Program-made: the position numbers and the translations under genes
Assembly (NCBI GenBank): GCA_949318235.1
Contig: OX439135.1
Coordinates: 28,218,587 to 28,282,586, forward strand
From: Ecdyonurus torrentis
Taxonomy: Eukaryota; Arthropoda; Insecta; Ephemeroptera; Heptageniidae
Direction of reading: 5' to 3'
DNA length: 64,000 bases
Shown: positions 24,325 through 38,811 of the stretch, one piece after another
How the letters are laid out: each line of letters starts with the position of its first letter
How positions within the stretch are numbered: the first letter of the stretch is position 1
Notes under the pieces: model-generated
Databases searched by the model: none
What the model was told of the DNA's origin: nothing
What the model saw: the letters and a program-made list of their open reading frames with translations, nothing else

Positions 24325-27025
24325 ATGAAACAAAGTTTCTATTTCAAGAACCAAATGTTATTGAATGATAAAAATCATAATTTTTACACGATTAAAACTA
24401 GTTTTGATGATTTCTCAAAAACTAAGAATGCTACAGACATTAAATTTGACTCAAAACATAGCTTTTTCATCTCTCTACAAAAAAGATGTCTGAACTTTTT
24501 TGCCCCGACGCATACATTTTGGGTTATTGACAATTTTAGTTTTCACTCATCATCTAGCCAAACCAAGTCATGAAACAAAGTTTCTATTTCAAGAACCAAA
24601 TGTTATTGAATGATAAAAATCATACTTTTTACACGATTAAAACTAGTTTAAATAATTTCTCAGAAACTAAGAATGCTACAGACATTAAATTTGACTCAAA
24701 ACATAGCTTTTTCAATTCTCTACAAAAAAGATGTCTTGAACTTTTTTGCCCCGACGCATACTTTTTGGGTTATTGACAATTTTAGTTTTTACTCATCATC
24801 TAGCCAAACGAAGTTATGAAATAAAGTTCAATTTCAAGAACCAACTGTTATTGAATGATAAAAATCATACTTTTTACACGATTAGTACTAGTTTTGATGA
24901 TTTCTCAAAAACTAAGAATGCTACAGACTTACAATTTGTTTCAAAACATAGCTTTATCATCTCTCTACAAAAAATATGTCTTAAACTTTTTTGCTCCGAC
25001 GCATACTTTTTGAGTTATTGACAATTTTAGTTTTCACTCATCTTCTAGCCAAACGAAGTTATGAAATAAAGTATCTATTTCAAGAAGCAAATGTTATTGA
25101 ATGATAAAAATCATAATTTTTACACGATTAAAACTAGTTTTGATGATTTCTCAAAAACTAAGAATGCTACAGACATTAAATTTGACTCAAAACATAGCTT
25201 TTTCAATTCTCTACAGAAAAGATGACTTGAAGTTTTTTGCTCCGACGCATACTTTTTGGGTTTTTAAAAATTTTAGTTTTCACTCATCATGTAGCCAAAC
25301 CAAGTCATGAAACAAAGTTTCTATTTCAAGAACCAAATGTTATTGAATGATAAAAATCATAATTTTTACACGATTAAAACTAGTTTTGATGATTTCTCAA
25401 AAACTAAGAATGCTACAGACATTAAATTTGACTCAAAACATAGCTTTTTCATCTCTCTACAAAAAAGATGTCTGAACTTTTTTGCCCCGACGCATACATT
25501 TTGGGTTATTGACAATTTTAGTTTTCACTCATCATCTAGCCAAACCAAGTCATGAAACAAAGTTTCTATTTCAAGAACCAAATGTTATTGAATGATAAAA
25601 ATCATACTTTTTACACGATTAAAACTAGTTTAAATAATTTCTCAGAAACTAAGAATGCTACAGACATTAAATTTGACTCAAAACATAGCTTTTTCAATTC
25701 TCTACAAAAAAGATGTCTTGAACTTTTTTGCCCCGACGCATACTTTTTGGGTTATTGACAATTTTAGTTTTTACTCATCATCTAGCCAAACGAAGTTATG
25801 AAATAAAGTTCAATTTCAAGAACCAACTGTTATTGAATGATAAAAATCATACTTTTTACACGATTAGTACTAGTTTTGATGATTTCTCAAAAACTAAGAA
25901 TGCTACAGACTTACAATTTGTTTCAAAACATAGCTTTATCATCTCTCTACAAAAAATATGTCTTAAACTTTTTTGCTCCGACGCATACTTTTTGAGTTAT
26001 TGACAATTTTAGTTTTCACTCATCTTCTAGCCAAACGAAGTTATGAAATAAAGTATCTATTTCAAGAAGCAAATGTTATTGAATGATAAAAATCATAATT
26101 TTTACACGATTAAAACTAGTTTTGATGATTTCTCAAAAACTAAGAATGCTACAGACATTAAATTTGACTCAAAACATAGCTTTTTCAATTCTCTACAGAA
26201 AAGATGACTTGAAGTTTTTTGCTCCGACGCATACTTTTTGGGTTTTTAAAAATTTTAGTTTTCACTCATCATGTAGCCAAACCAAGTCATGAAACATAGT
26301 TTCTATTTCACGAACCAAATGTTATTGAATGATAAAAATCATACTTTTTACACGATTAAAACTAGTTTTAATGATTTCTCAGAAACTAAGAATGCTACAG
26401 ACATCAAATTTGTCTCAAAACACAGCTTTTTTAATTCTCTACAAAAAAGATGTCTTGAACTTTTTTGCCCCGACGCATACATTTTGGGTTATTGACAATT
26501 TTAGTTTTCACTCATCATCTAGCCAAACGAAGTTATGAAATAAAGTTCAATTTCAAGAACCAACTCTTATTGAATGATAAAAATCATACTTTTTACACGA
26601 TTAGTACTAGTTTTGATGATTTCTCAAAAACTAAGAATGCTACAGACTTTTAATTTGTTTCAAAACATAGCTTTATCATCTCTCTACAAAAAATATGTCT
26701 TAAACTTTTTTGCTCCGACGCATACTTTTTGAGTTATTGACAATTTTAGTTTTCACTCATCTTCTAGCCAAACGAAGTTATGAAATAAAGTATCTATTTC
26801 AAGAAGCAAATGTTATTGAATGATAAAAATCATAATTTTTACACGATTAAAACTAGTTTTGATGATTTCTCAAAAACTAAGAATGCTACAGACATTAAAT
26901 TTGACTCAAAACATAGCTTTTTCAATTCTTTACAGAAAAGATGTCTTGAAGTTTTTTGCTCCGACGCATACTTTTTGGGTTTTTAAAAATTTTAGTTTTC
27001 ACTCATCATGTAGCCAAACCAAGTC
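24325..27025 (+). repeat. 11-mer HOR (2,701 bp), canonical
   Basis: Canonical order, with CTTTACAG D2 at 26,780. It is part of the first copy of the 10,558-bp duplication. Confidence 0.94.
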
Positions 27026-29726
27026 ATGAAACAAAGTTTCTATTTCAAGAACCAAATGTTATTGAATGATAAAAATCATAATTTTTACACGATTAAAACT
27101 AGTTTTGATGATTTCTCAAAAACTAAGAATGCTACAGACATTAAATTTGACTCAAAACATAGCTTTTTCATCTCTCTACAAAAAAGATGTCTGAACTTTT
27201 TTGCCCCGACGCATACATTTTGGGTTATTGACAATTTTAGTTTTCACTCATCATCTAGCCAAACCAAGTCATGAAACAAAGTTTCTATTTCAAGAACCAA
27301 ATGTTATTGAATGATAAAAATCATACTTTTTACACGATTAAAACTAGTTTAAATAATTTCTCAGAAACTAAGAATGCTACAGACATTAAATTTGACTCAA
27401 AACATAGCTTTTTCAATTCTCTACAAAAAAGATGTCTTGAACTTTTTTGCCCCGACGCATACTTTTTGGGTTATTGACAATTTTAGTTTTTACTCATCAT
27501 CTAGCCAAACGAAGTTATGAAATAAAGTTCAATTTCAAGAACCAACTGTTATTGAATGATAAAAATCATACTTTTTACACGATTAGTACTAGTTTTGATG
27601 ATTTCTCAAAAACTAAGAATGCTACAGACTTACAATTTGTTTCAAAACATAGCTTTATCATCTCTCTACAAAAAATATGTCTTAAACTTTTTTGCTCCGA
27701 CGCATACTTTTTGAGTTATTGACAATTTTAGTTTTCACTCATCTTCTAGCCAAACGAAGTTATGAAATAAAGTATCTATTTCAAGAAGCAAATGTTATTG
27801 AATGATAAAAATCATAATTTTTACACGATTAAAACTAGTTTTGATGATTTCTCAAAAACTAAGAATGCTACAGACATTAAATTTGACTCAAAACATAGCT
27901 TTTTCAATTCTCTACAGAAAAGATGACTTGAAGTTTTTTGCTCCGACGCATACTTTTTGGGTTTTTAAAAATTTTAGTTTTCACTCATCATGTAGCCAAA
28001 CCAAGTCATGAAACAAAGTTTCTATTTCAAGAACCAAATGTTATTGAATGATAAAAATCATAATTTTTACACGATTAAAACTAGTTTTGATGATTTCTCA
28101 AAAACTAAGAATGCTACAGACATTAAATTTGACTCAAAACATAGCTTTTTCATCTCTCTACAAAAAAGATGTCTGAACTTTTTTGCCCCGACGCATACAT
28201 TTTGGGTTATTGACAATTTTAGTTTTCACTCATCATCTAGCCAAACCAAGTCATGAAACAAAGTTTCTATTTCAAGAACCAAATGTTATTGAATGATAAA
28301 AATCATACTTTTTACACGATTAAAACTAGTTTAAATAATTTCTCAGAAACTAAGAATGCTACAGACATTAAATTTGACTCAAAACATAGCTTTTTCAATT
28401 CTCTACAAAAAAGATGTCTTGAACTTTTTTGCCCCGACGCATACTTTTTGGGTTATTGACAATTTTAGTTTTTACTCATCATCTAGCCAAACGAAGTTAT
28501 GAAATAAAGTTCAATTTCAAGAACCAACTGTTATTGAATGATAAAAATCATACTTTTTACACGATTAGTACTAGTTTTGATGATTTCTCAAAAACTAAGA
28601 ATGCTACAGACTTACAATTTGTTTCAAAACATAGCTTTATCATCTCTCTACAAAAAATATGTCTTAAACTTTTTTGCTCCGACGCATACTTTTTGAGTTA
28701 TTGACAATTTTAGTTTTCACTCATCTTCTAGCCAAACGAAGTTATGAAATAAAGTATCTATTTCAAGAAGCAAATGTTATTGAATGATAAAAATCATAAT
28801 TTTTACACGATTAAAACTAGTTTTGATGATTTCTCAAAAACTAAGAATGCTACAGACATTAAATTTGACTCAAAACATAGCTTTTTCAATTCTCTACAGA
28901 AAAGATGACTTGAAGTTTTTTGCTCCGACGCATACTTTTTGGGTTTTTAAAAATTTTAGTTTTCACTCATCATGTAGCCAAACCAAGTCATGAAACATAG
29001 TTTCTATTTCACGAACCAAATGTTATTGAATGATAAAAATCATACTTTTTACACGATTAAAACTAGTTTTAATGATTTCTCAGAAACTAAGAATGCTACA
29101 GACATCAAATTTGTCTCAAAACACAGCTTTTTTAATTCTCTACAAAAAAGATGTCTTGAACTTTTTTGCCCCGACGCATACATTTTGGGTTATTGACAAT
29201 TTTAGTTTTCACTCATCATCTAGCCAAACGAAGTTATGAAATAAAGTTCAATTTCAAGAACCAACTCTTATTGAATGATAAAAATCATACTTTTTACACG
29301 ATTAGTACTAGTTTTGATGATTTCTCAAAAACTAAGAATGCTACAGACTTTTAATTTGTTTCAAAACATAGCTTTATCATCTCTCTACAAAAAATATGTC
29401 TTAAACTTTTTTGCTCCGACGCATACTTTTTGAGTTATTGACAATTTTAGTTTTCACTCATCTTCTAGCCAAACGAAGTTATGAAATAAAGTATCTATTT
29501 CAAGAAGCAAATGTTATTGAATGATAAAAATCATAATTTTTACACGATTAAAACTAGTTTTGATGATTTCTCAAAAACTAAGAATGCTACAGACATTAAA
29601 TTTGACTCAAAACATAGCTTTTTCAATTCTTTACAGAAAAGATGTCTTGAAGTTTTTTGCTCCGACGCATACTTTTTGGGTTTTTAAAAATTTTAGTTTT
29701 CACTCATCATGTAGCCAAACCAAGTC
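27026..29726 (+). repeat. 11-mer HOR (2,701 bp), canonical
   Basis: Canonical order, with CTTTACAG D2 at 29,481. It is the last unit of the first copy of the 10,558-bp duplication. Confidence 0.94.
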
Positions 29727-32700
29727 ATGAAACAAAGTTTCTATTTCAAGAACCAAATGTTATTGAATGATAAAAATCATAATTTTTACACGATTAAAAC
29801 TAGTTTTGATGATTTCTCAAAAACTAAGAATGCTACAGACATTAAATTTGACTCAAAACATAGCTTTTTCATCTCTCTACAAAAAAGATGTCTGAACTTT
29901 TTTGCCCCGACGCATACATTTTGGGTTATTGACAATTTTAGTTTTCACTCATCATCTAGCCAAACCAAGTCATGAAACAAAGTTTCTATTTCAAGAACCA
30001 AATGTTATTGAATGATAAAAATCATACTTTTTACACGATTAAAACTAGTTTAAATAATTTCTCAGAAACTAAGAATGCTACAGACATTAAATTTGACTCA
30101 AAACATAGCTTTTTCAATTCTCTACAAAAAAGATGTCTTGAACTTTTTTGCCCCGACGCATACTTTTTGGGTTATTGACAATTTTAGTTTTTACTCATCA
30201 TCTAGCCAAACGAAGTTATGAAATAAAGTTCAATTTCAAGAACCAACTGTTATTGAATGATAAAAATCATACTTTTTACACGATTAGTACTAGTTTTGAT
30301 GATTTCTCAAAAACTAAGAATGCTACAGACTTACAATTTGTTTCAAAACATAGCTTTATCATCTCTCTACAAAAAATATGTCTTAAACTTTTTTGCTCCG
30401 ACGCATACTTTTTGAGTTATTGACAATTTTAGTTTTCACTCATCTTCTAGCCAAACGAAGTTATGAAATAAAGTATCTATTTCAAGAAGCAAATGTTATT
30501 GAATGATAAAAATCATAATTTTTACACGATTAAAACTAGTTTTGATGATTTCTCAAAAACTAAGAATGCTACAGACATTAAATTTGACTCAAAACATAGC
30601 TTTTTCAATTCTCTACAGAAAAGATGACTTGAAGTTTTTTGCTCCGACGCATACTTTTTGGGTTTTTAAAAATTTTAGTTTTCACTCATCATGTAGCCAA
30701 ACCAAGTCATGAAACAAAGTTTCTATTTCAAGAACCAAATGTTATTGAATGATAAAAATCATAATTTTTACACGATTAAAACTAGTTTTGATGATTTCTC
30801 AAAAACTAAGAATGCTACAGACATTAAATTTGACTCAAAACATAGCTTTTTCATCTCTCTACAAAAAAGATGTCTGAACTTTTTTGCCCCGACGCATACA
30901 TTTTGGGTTATTGACAATTTTAGTTTTCACTCATCATCTAGCCAAACCAAGTCATGAAACAAAGTTTCTATTTCAAGAACCAAATGTTATTGAATGATAA
31001 AAATCATACTTTTTACACGATTAAAACTAGTTTAAATAATTTCTCAGAAACTAAGAATGCTACAGACATTAAATTTGACTCAAAACATAGCTTTTTCAAT
31101 TCTCTACAAAAAAGATGTCTTGAACTTTTTTGCCCCGACGCATACTTTTTGGGTTATTGACAATTTTAGTTTTTACTCATCATCTAGCCAAACGAAGTTA
31201 TGAAATAAAGTTCAATTTCAAGAACCAACTGTTATTGAATGATAAAAATCATACTTTTTACACGATTAGTACTAGTTTTGATGATTTCTCAAAAACTAAG
31301 AATGCTACAGACTTACAATTTGTTTCAAAACATAGCTTTATCATCTCTCTACAAAAAATATGTCTTAAACTTTTTTGCTCCGACGCATACTTTTTGAGTT
31401 ATTGACAATTTTAGTTTTCACTCATCTTCTAGCCAAACGAAGTTATGAAATAAAGTATCTATTTCAAGAAGCAAATGTTATTGAATGATAAAAATCATAA
31501 TTTTTACACGATTAAAACTAGTTTTGATGATTTCTCAAAAACTAAGAATGCTACAGACATTAAATTAGACTCAAAACATAGCTTTTTCAATTCTCTACAG
31601 AAAAGATGACTTGAAGTTTTTTGCTCCGACGCATACTTTTTGGGTTTTTAAAAATTTTAGTTTTCACTCATCATGTAGCCAAACCAAGTCATGAAACATA
31701 GTTTCTATTTCACGAACCAAATGTTATTGAATGATAAAAATCATACTTTTTACACGATTAAAACTAGTTTTAATGATTTCTCAGAAACTAAGAATGCTAC
31801 AGACATCAAATTTGTCTCAAAACACAGCTTTTTTAATTCTCTACAAAAAAGATGTCTTGAACTTTTTTGCCCCGACGCATACATTTTGGGTTATTGACAA
31901 TTTTAGTTTTCACTCATCATCTAGCCAAACGAAGTTATGAAATAAAGTTCAATTTCAAGAACCAACTCTTATTGAATGATAAAAATCATACTTTTTACAC
32001 GATTAGTACTAGTTTTGATGATTTCTCAAAAACTAAGAATGCTACAGACTTTTAATTTGTTTCAAAACATAGCTTTATCATCTCTCTACAAAAAATATGT
32101 CTTAAACTTTTTTGCTCCGACGCATACTTTTTGAGTTATTGACAATTTTAGTTTTCACTCATCTTCTAGCCAAACGAAGTTATGAAATAAAGTATCTATT
32201 TCAAGAAGCAAATGTTATTGAATGATAAAAATCATAATTTTTACACGATTAAAACTAGTTTTGATGATTTCTCAAAAACTAAGAATGCTACAGACATTAA
32301 ATTTGACTCAAAACATAGCTTTTTCATCTCTCTACAAAAAAGATGTCTGAACTTTTTTGCCCCGACGCATACATTTTGGGTTATTGACAATTTTAGTTTT
32401 CACTCATCATCTAGCCAAACCAAGTCATGAAACAAAGTTTCTATTTCAAGAACCAAATGTTATTGAATGATAAAAATCATACTTTTTACACGATTAAAAC
32501 TAGTTTAAATAATTTCTCAGAAACTAAGAATGCTACAGACATTAAATTTGACTCAAAACATAGCTTTTTCAATTCTCTACAAAAAAGATGTCTTGAACTT
32601 TTTTGCCCCGACGCATACTTTTTGGGTTATTGACAATTTTAGTTTTTACTCATCATCTAGCCAAACGAAGTTATGAAATAAAGTTCAATTTCAAGAACCA

Positions 32701-34882
32701 ACTGTTATTGAATGATAAAAATCATACTTTTTACACGATTAGTACTAGTTTTGATGATTTCTCAAAAACTAAGAATGCTACAGACTTACAATTTGTTTCA
32801 AAACATAGCTTTATCATCTCTCTACAAAAAATATGTCTTAAACTTTTTTGCTCCGACGCATACTTTTTGAGTTATTGACAATTTTAGTTTTCACTCATCT
32901 TCTAGCCAAACGAAGTTATGAAATAAAGTATCTATTTCAAGAAGCAAATGTTATTGAATGATAAAAATCATAATTTTTACACGATTAAAACTAGTTTTGA
33001 TGATTTCTCAAAAACTAAGAATGCTACAGACATTAAATTTGACTCAAAACATAGCTTTTTCAATTCTCTACAGAAAAGATGACTTGAAGTTTTTTGCTCC
33101 GACGCATACTTTTTGGGTTTTTAAAAATTTTAGTTTTCACTCATCATGTAGCCAAACCAAGTCATGAAACAAAGTTTCTATTTCAAGAACCAAATGTTAT
33201 TGAATGATAAAAATCATAATTTTTACACGATTAAAACTAGTTTTGATGATTTCTCAAAAACTAAGAATGCTACAGACATTAAATTTGACTCAAAACATAG
33301 CTTTTTCATCTCTCTACAAAAAAGATGTCTGAACTTTTTTGCCCCGACGCATACATTTTGGGTTATTGACAATTTTAGTTTTCACTCATCATCTAGCCAA
33401 ACCAAGTCATGAAACAAAGTTTCTATTTCAAGAACCAAATGTTATTGAATGATAAAAATCATACTTTTTACACGATTAAAACTAGTTTAAATAATTTCTC
33501 AGAAACTAAGAATGCTACAGACATTAAATTTGACTCAAAACATAGCTTTTTCAATTCTCTACAAAAAAGATGTCTTGAACTTTTTTGCCCCGACGCATAC
33601 TTTTTGGGTTATTGACAATTTTAGTTTTTACTCATCATCTAGCCAAACGAAGTTATGAAATAAAGTTCAATTTCAAGAACCAACTGTTATTGAATGATAA
33701 AAATCATACTTTTTACACGATTAGTACTAGTTTTGATGATTTCTCAAAAACTAAGAATGCTACAGACTTACAATTTGTTTCAAAACATAGCTTTATCATC
33801 TCTCTACAAAAAATATGTCTTAAACTTTTTTGCTCCGACGCATACTTTTTGAGTTATTGACAATTTTAGTTTTCACTCATCTTCTAGCCAAACGAAGTTA
33901 TGAAATAAAGTATCTATTTCAAGAAGCAAATGTTATTGAATGATAAAAATCATAATTTTTACACGATTAAAACTAGTTTTGATGATTTCTCAAAAACTAA
34001 GAATGCTACAGACATTAAATTAGACTCAAAACATAGCTTTTTCAATTCTCTACAGAAAAGATGACTTGAAGTTTTTTGCTCCGACGCATACTTTTTGGGT
34101 TTTTAAAAATTTTAGTTTTCACTCATCATGTAGCCAAACCAAGTCATGAAACATAGTTTCTATTTCACGAACCAAATGTTATTGAATGATAAAAATCATA
34201 CTTTTTACACGATTAAAACTAGTTTTAATGATTTCTCAGAAACTAAGAATGCTACAGACATCAAATTTGTCTCAAAACACAGCTTTTTTAATTCTCTACA
34301 AAAAAGATGTCTTGAACTTTTTTGCCCCGACGCATACATTTTGGGTTATTGACAATTTTAGTTTTCACTCATCATCTAGCCAAACGAAGTTATGAAATAA
34401 AGTTCAATTTCAAGAACCAACTCTTATTGAATGATAAAAATCATACTTTTTACACGATTAGTACTAGTTTTGATGATTTCTCAAAAACTAAGAATGCTAC
34501 AGACTTTTAATTTGTTTCAAAACATAGCTTTATCATCTCTCTACAAAAAATATGTCTTAAACTTTTTTGCTCCGACGCATACTTTTTGAGTTATTGACAA
34601 TTTTAGTTTTCACTCATCTTCTAGCCAAACGAAGTTATGAAATAAAGTATCTATTTCAAGAAGCAAATGTTATTGAATGATAAAAATCATAATTTTTACA
34701 CGATTAAAACTAGTTTTGATGATTTCTCAAAAACTAAGAATGCTACAGACATTAAATTTGACTCAAAACATAGCTTTTTCAATTCTTTACAGAAAAGATG
34801 TCTTGAAGTTTTTTGCTCCGACGCATACTTTTTGGGTTTTTAAAAATTTTAGTTTTCACTCATCATGTAGCCAAACCAAGTC
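29727..34882 (+). repeat. 21-mer HOR (5,156 bp), copy 2
   Basis: Same monomer order as 19,169-24,324, with the D/A fusion at 32,182 and the TTAGACTC variants at 31,567 and 34,022. Both variants lie exactly 10,558 bp from their counterparts. Confidence 0.94.
32182..32426 (+). repeat. D/A fusion monomer, copy 2
   Basis: Same structure as 21,624, and 10,558 bp downstream of it. It was inherited by segmental duplication rather than formed again. Confidence 0.92.
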
Positions 34883-37583
34883 ATGAAACAAAGTTTCTAT
34901 TTCAAGAACCAAATGTTATTGAATGATAAAAATCATAATTTTTACACGATTAAAACTAGTTTTGATGATTTCTCAAAAACTAAGAATGCTACAGACATTA
35001 AATTTGACTCAAAACATAGCTTTTTCATCTCTCTACAAAAAAGATGTCTGAACTTTTTTGCCCCGACGCATACATTTTGGGTTATTGACAATTTTAGTTT
35101 TCACTCATCATCTAGCCAAACCAAGTCATGAAACAAAGTTTCTATTTCAAGAACCAAATGTTATTGAATGATAAAAATCATACTTTTTACACGATTAAAA
35201 CTAGTTTAAATAATTTCTCAGAAACTAAGAATGCTACAGACATTAAATTTGACTCAAAACATAGCTTTTTCAATTCTCTACAAAAAAGATGTCTTGAACT
35301 TTTTTGCCCCGACGCATACTTTTTGGGTTATTGACAATTTTAGTTTTTACTCATCATCTAGCCAAACGAAGTTATGAAATAAAGTTCAATTTCAAGAACC
35401 AACTGTTATTGAATGATAAAAATCATACTTTTTACACGATTAGTACTAGTTTTGATGATTTCTCAAAAACTAAGAATGCTACAGACTTACAATTTGTTTC
35501 AAAACATAGCTTTATCATCTCTCTACAAAAAATATGTCTTAAACTTTTTTGCTCCGACGCATACTTTTTGAGTTATTGACAATTTTAGTTTTCACTCATC
35601 TTCTAGCCAAACGAAGTTATGAAATAAAGTATCTATTTCAAGAAGCAAATGTTATTGAATGATAAAAATCATAATTTTTACACGATTAAAACTAGTTTTG
35701 ATGATTTCTCAAAAACTAAGAATGCTACAGACATTAAATTTGACTCAAAACATAGCTTTTTCAATTCTCTACAGAAAAGATGACTTGAAGTTTTTTGCTC
35801 CGACGCATACTTTTTGGGTTTTTAAAAATTTTAGTTTTCACTCATCATGTAGCCAAACCAAGTCATGAAACAAAGTTTCTATTTCAAGAACCAAATGTTA
35901 TTGAATGATAAAAATCATAATTTTTACACGATTAAAACTAGTTTTGATGATTTCTCAAAAACTAAGAATGCTACAGACATTAAATTTGACTCAAAACATA
36001 GCTTTTTCATCTCTCTACAAAAAAGATGTCTGAACTTTTTTGCCCCGACGCATACATTTTGGGTTATTGACAATTTTAGTTTTCACTCATCATCTAGCCA
36101 AACCAAGTCATGAAACAAAGTTTCTATTTCAAGAACCAAATGTTATTGAATGATAAAAATCATACTTTTTACACGATTAAAACTAGTTTAAATAATTTCT
36201 CAGAAACTAAGAATGCTACAGACATTAAATTTGACTCAAAACATAGCTTTTTCAATTCTCTACAAAAAAGATGTCTTGAACTTTTTTGCCCCGACGCATA
36301 CTTTTTGGGTTATTGACAATTTTAGTTTTTACTCATCATCTAGCCAAACGAAGTTATGAAATAAAGTTCAATTTCAAGAACCAACTGTTATTGAATGATA
36401 AAAATCATACTTTTTACACGATTAGTACTAGTTTTGATGATTTCTCAAAAACTAAGAATGCTACAGACTTACAATTTGTTTCAAAACATAGCTTTATCAT
36501 CTCTCTACAAAAAATATGTCTTAAACTTTTTTGCTCCGACGCATACTTTTTGAGTTATTGACAATTTTAGTTTTCACTCATCTTCTAGCCAAACGAAGTT
36601 ATGAAATAAAGTATCTATTTCAAGAAGCAAATGTTATTGAATGATAAAAATCATAATTTTTACACGATTAAAACTAGTTTTGATGATTTCTCAAAAACTA
36701 AGAATGCTACAGACATTAAATTTGACTCAAAACATAGCTTTTTCAATTCTCTACAGAAAAGATGACTTGAAGTTTTTTGCTCCGACGCATACTTTTTGGG
36801 TTTTTAAAAATTTTAGTTTTCACTCATCATGTAGCCAAACCAAGTCATGAAACATAGTTTCTATTTCACGAACCAAATGTTATTGAATGATAAAAATCAT
36901 ACTTTTTACACGATTAAAACTAGTTTTAATGATTTCTCAGAAACTAAGAATGCTACAGACATCAAATTTGTCTCAAAACACAGCTTTTTTAATTCTCTAC
37001 AAAAAAGATGTCTTGAACTTTTTTGCCCCGACGCATACATTTTGGGTTATTGACAATTTTAGTTTTCACTCATCATCTAGCCAAACGAAGTTATGAAATA
37101 AAGTTCAATTTCAAGAACCAACTCTTATTGAATGATAAAAATCATACTTTTTACACGATTAGTACTAGTTTTGATGATTTCTCAAAAACTAAGAATGCTA
37201 CAGACTTTTAATTTGTTTCAAAACATAGCTTTATCATCTCTCTACAAAAAATATGTCTTAAACTTTTTTGCTCCGACGCATACTTTTTGAGTTATTGACA
37301 ATTTTAGTTTTCACTCATCTTCTAGCCAAACGAAGTTATGAAATAAAGTATCTATTTCAAGAAGCAAATGTTATTGAATGATAAAAATCATAATTTTTAC
37401 ACGATTAAAACTAGTTTTGATGATTTCTCAAAAACTAAGAATGCTACAGACATTAAATTTGACTCAAAACATAGCTTTTTCAATTCTTTACAGAAAAGAT
37501 GTCTTGAAGTTTTTTGCTCCGACGCATACTTTTTGGGTTTTTAAAAATTTTAGTTTTCACTCATCATGTAGCCAAACCAAGTC
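34883..37583 (+). repeat. 11-mer HOR (2,701 bp), canonical, last in domain 1
   Basis: Canonical order, with E' at 36,847 and D2 (CTTTACAG) at 37,338. Confidence 0.94.
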
Positions 37584-38565
37584 ATGAAACAAAGTTTCTA
37601 TTTCAAGAACCAAATGTTATTGAATGATAAAAATCATAATTTTTACACGATTAAAACTAGTTTTGATGATTTCTCAAAAACTAAGAATGCTACAGACATT
37701 AAATTTGACTCAAAACATAGCTTTTTCATCTCTCTACAAAAAAGATGTCTGAACTTTTTTGCCCCGACGCATACATTTTGGGTTATTGACAATTTTAGTT
37801 TTCACTCATCATCTAGCCAAACCAAGTCATGAAACAAAGTTTCTATTTCAAGAACCAAATGTTATTGAATGATAAAAATCATACTTTTTACACGATTAAA
37901 ACTAGTTTAAATAATTTCTCAGAAACTAAGAATGCTACAGACATTAAATTTGACTCAAAACATAGCTTTTTCAATTCTCTACAAAAAAGATGTCTTGAAC
38001 TTTTTTGCCCCGACGCATACTTTTTGGGTTATTGACAATTTTAGTTTTTACTCATCATCTAGCCAAACGAAGTTATGAAATAAAGTTCAATTTCAAGAAC
38101 CAACTGTTATTGAATGATAAAAATCATACTTTTTACACGATTAGTACTAGTTTTGATGATTTCTCAAAAACTAAGAATGCTACAGACTTACAATTTGTTT
38201 CAAAACATAGCTTTATCATCTCTCTACAAAAAATATGTCTTAAACTTTTTTGCTCCGACGCATACTTTTTGAGTTATTGACAATTTTAGTTTTCACTCAT
38301 CTTCTAGCCAAACGAAGTTATGAAATAAAGTATCTATTTCAAGAAGCAAATGTTATTGAATGATAAAAATCATAATTTTTACACGATTAAAACTAGTTTT
38401 GATGATTTCTCAAAAACTAAGAATGCTACAGACATTAAATTTGACTCAAAACATAGCTTTTTCAATTCTCTACAGAAAAGATGACTTGAAGTTTTTTGCT
38501 CCGACGCATACTTTTTGGGTTTTTAAAAATTTTAGTTTTCACTCATCATGTAGCCAAACCAAGTC
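37584..38565 (+). repeat. 4-mer A-B-C1-D1 (982 bp) at the domain edge
   Basis: This is the last domain-1 tetramer. In the first copy of the 10,558-bp duplication the equivalent tetramer (27,026) is followed by a second ABCD; here it is followed by the boundary monomer. Confidence 0.92.
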
Positions 38566-38811
38566 ATGAAACATAGTTTCTATTTCACGAACCAAATGTT
38601 ATTGAATGATAAAAATCATACTTTTTACACGATTAAAACTAGTTTTAATGATTTCTCAGAAACTAAGAATGCTACAGACATCAAATTTGACTCAAAACAC
38701 AGCTTTTTTAATTCTCTACAAAAAAGATGTCTTGAACTTTTTTGCCCCGACGCATACATTTTGGGTTATTGACAATTTTAGTTTTCACTCATCATCTAGC
38801 CAAACCAAGTC
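38566..38811 (+). repeat. Boundary monomer: E' head with G tail
   Basis: The head carries the E' marker CATAGTTTC (T at 38,574) and CACGAACC (C at 38,588). From AAATTTGACTC (A at 38,690) it matches type G, including ACATTTTGGG and the CCAAGTC tail. The domain-1 to domain-2 junction is therefore within 38,589-38,689. Confidence 0.88.

Larger units (their letters stand above)
19169..29726 (+). repeat. 43-monomer segmental repeat, copy 1 (10,558 bp)
   Basis: The composition is 21-mer + 11-mer + 11-mer. Counterpart features recur 10,558 bp downstream: the D/A fusion (21,624 and 32,182) and two TTAGACTC variants (21,009 and 31,567; 23,464 and 34,022). Confidence 0.9.
1..38588 (+). repeat. Satellite domain 1: 11-mer (2,701 bp) higher-order repeat family
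   Basis: This part is organised as A-B-C1-D1-A-B-C1-D1-E'-C2-D2 and shortened or extended versions of it. Domain markers are the GATTAGTACTAG variant in most C monomers, GAAGC in the D head, GATGACTTG in D1, TTTTTACTC in the B tail, and CATAGTTTC in E'. The domain ends inside the chimeric monomer at 38,566. The first 8.4 kb differs slightly: it has E in place of E' and a few domain-2-like monomers. Confidence 0.93.
29727..38588 (+). repeat. 43-monomer segmental repeat, copy 2 (about 8.9 kb, truncated)
   Basis: This follows copy 1 directly and keeps the same monomer order through 21-mer, 11-mer and ABCD. It is then cut by the transition into domain 2 inside the monomer at 38,566. Confidence 0.88.
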
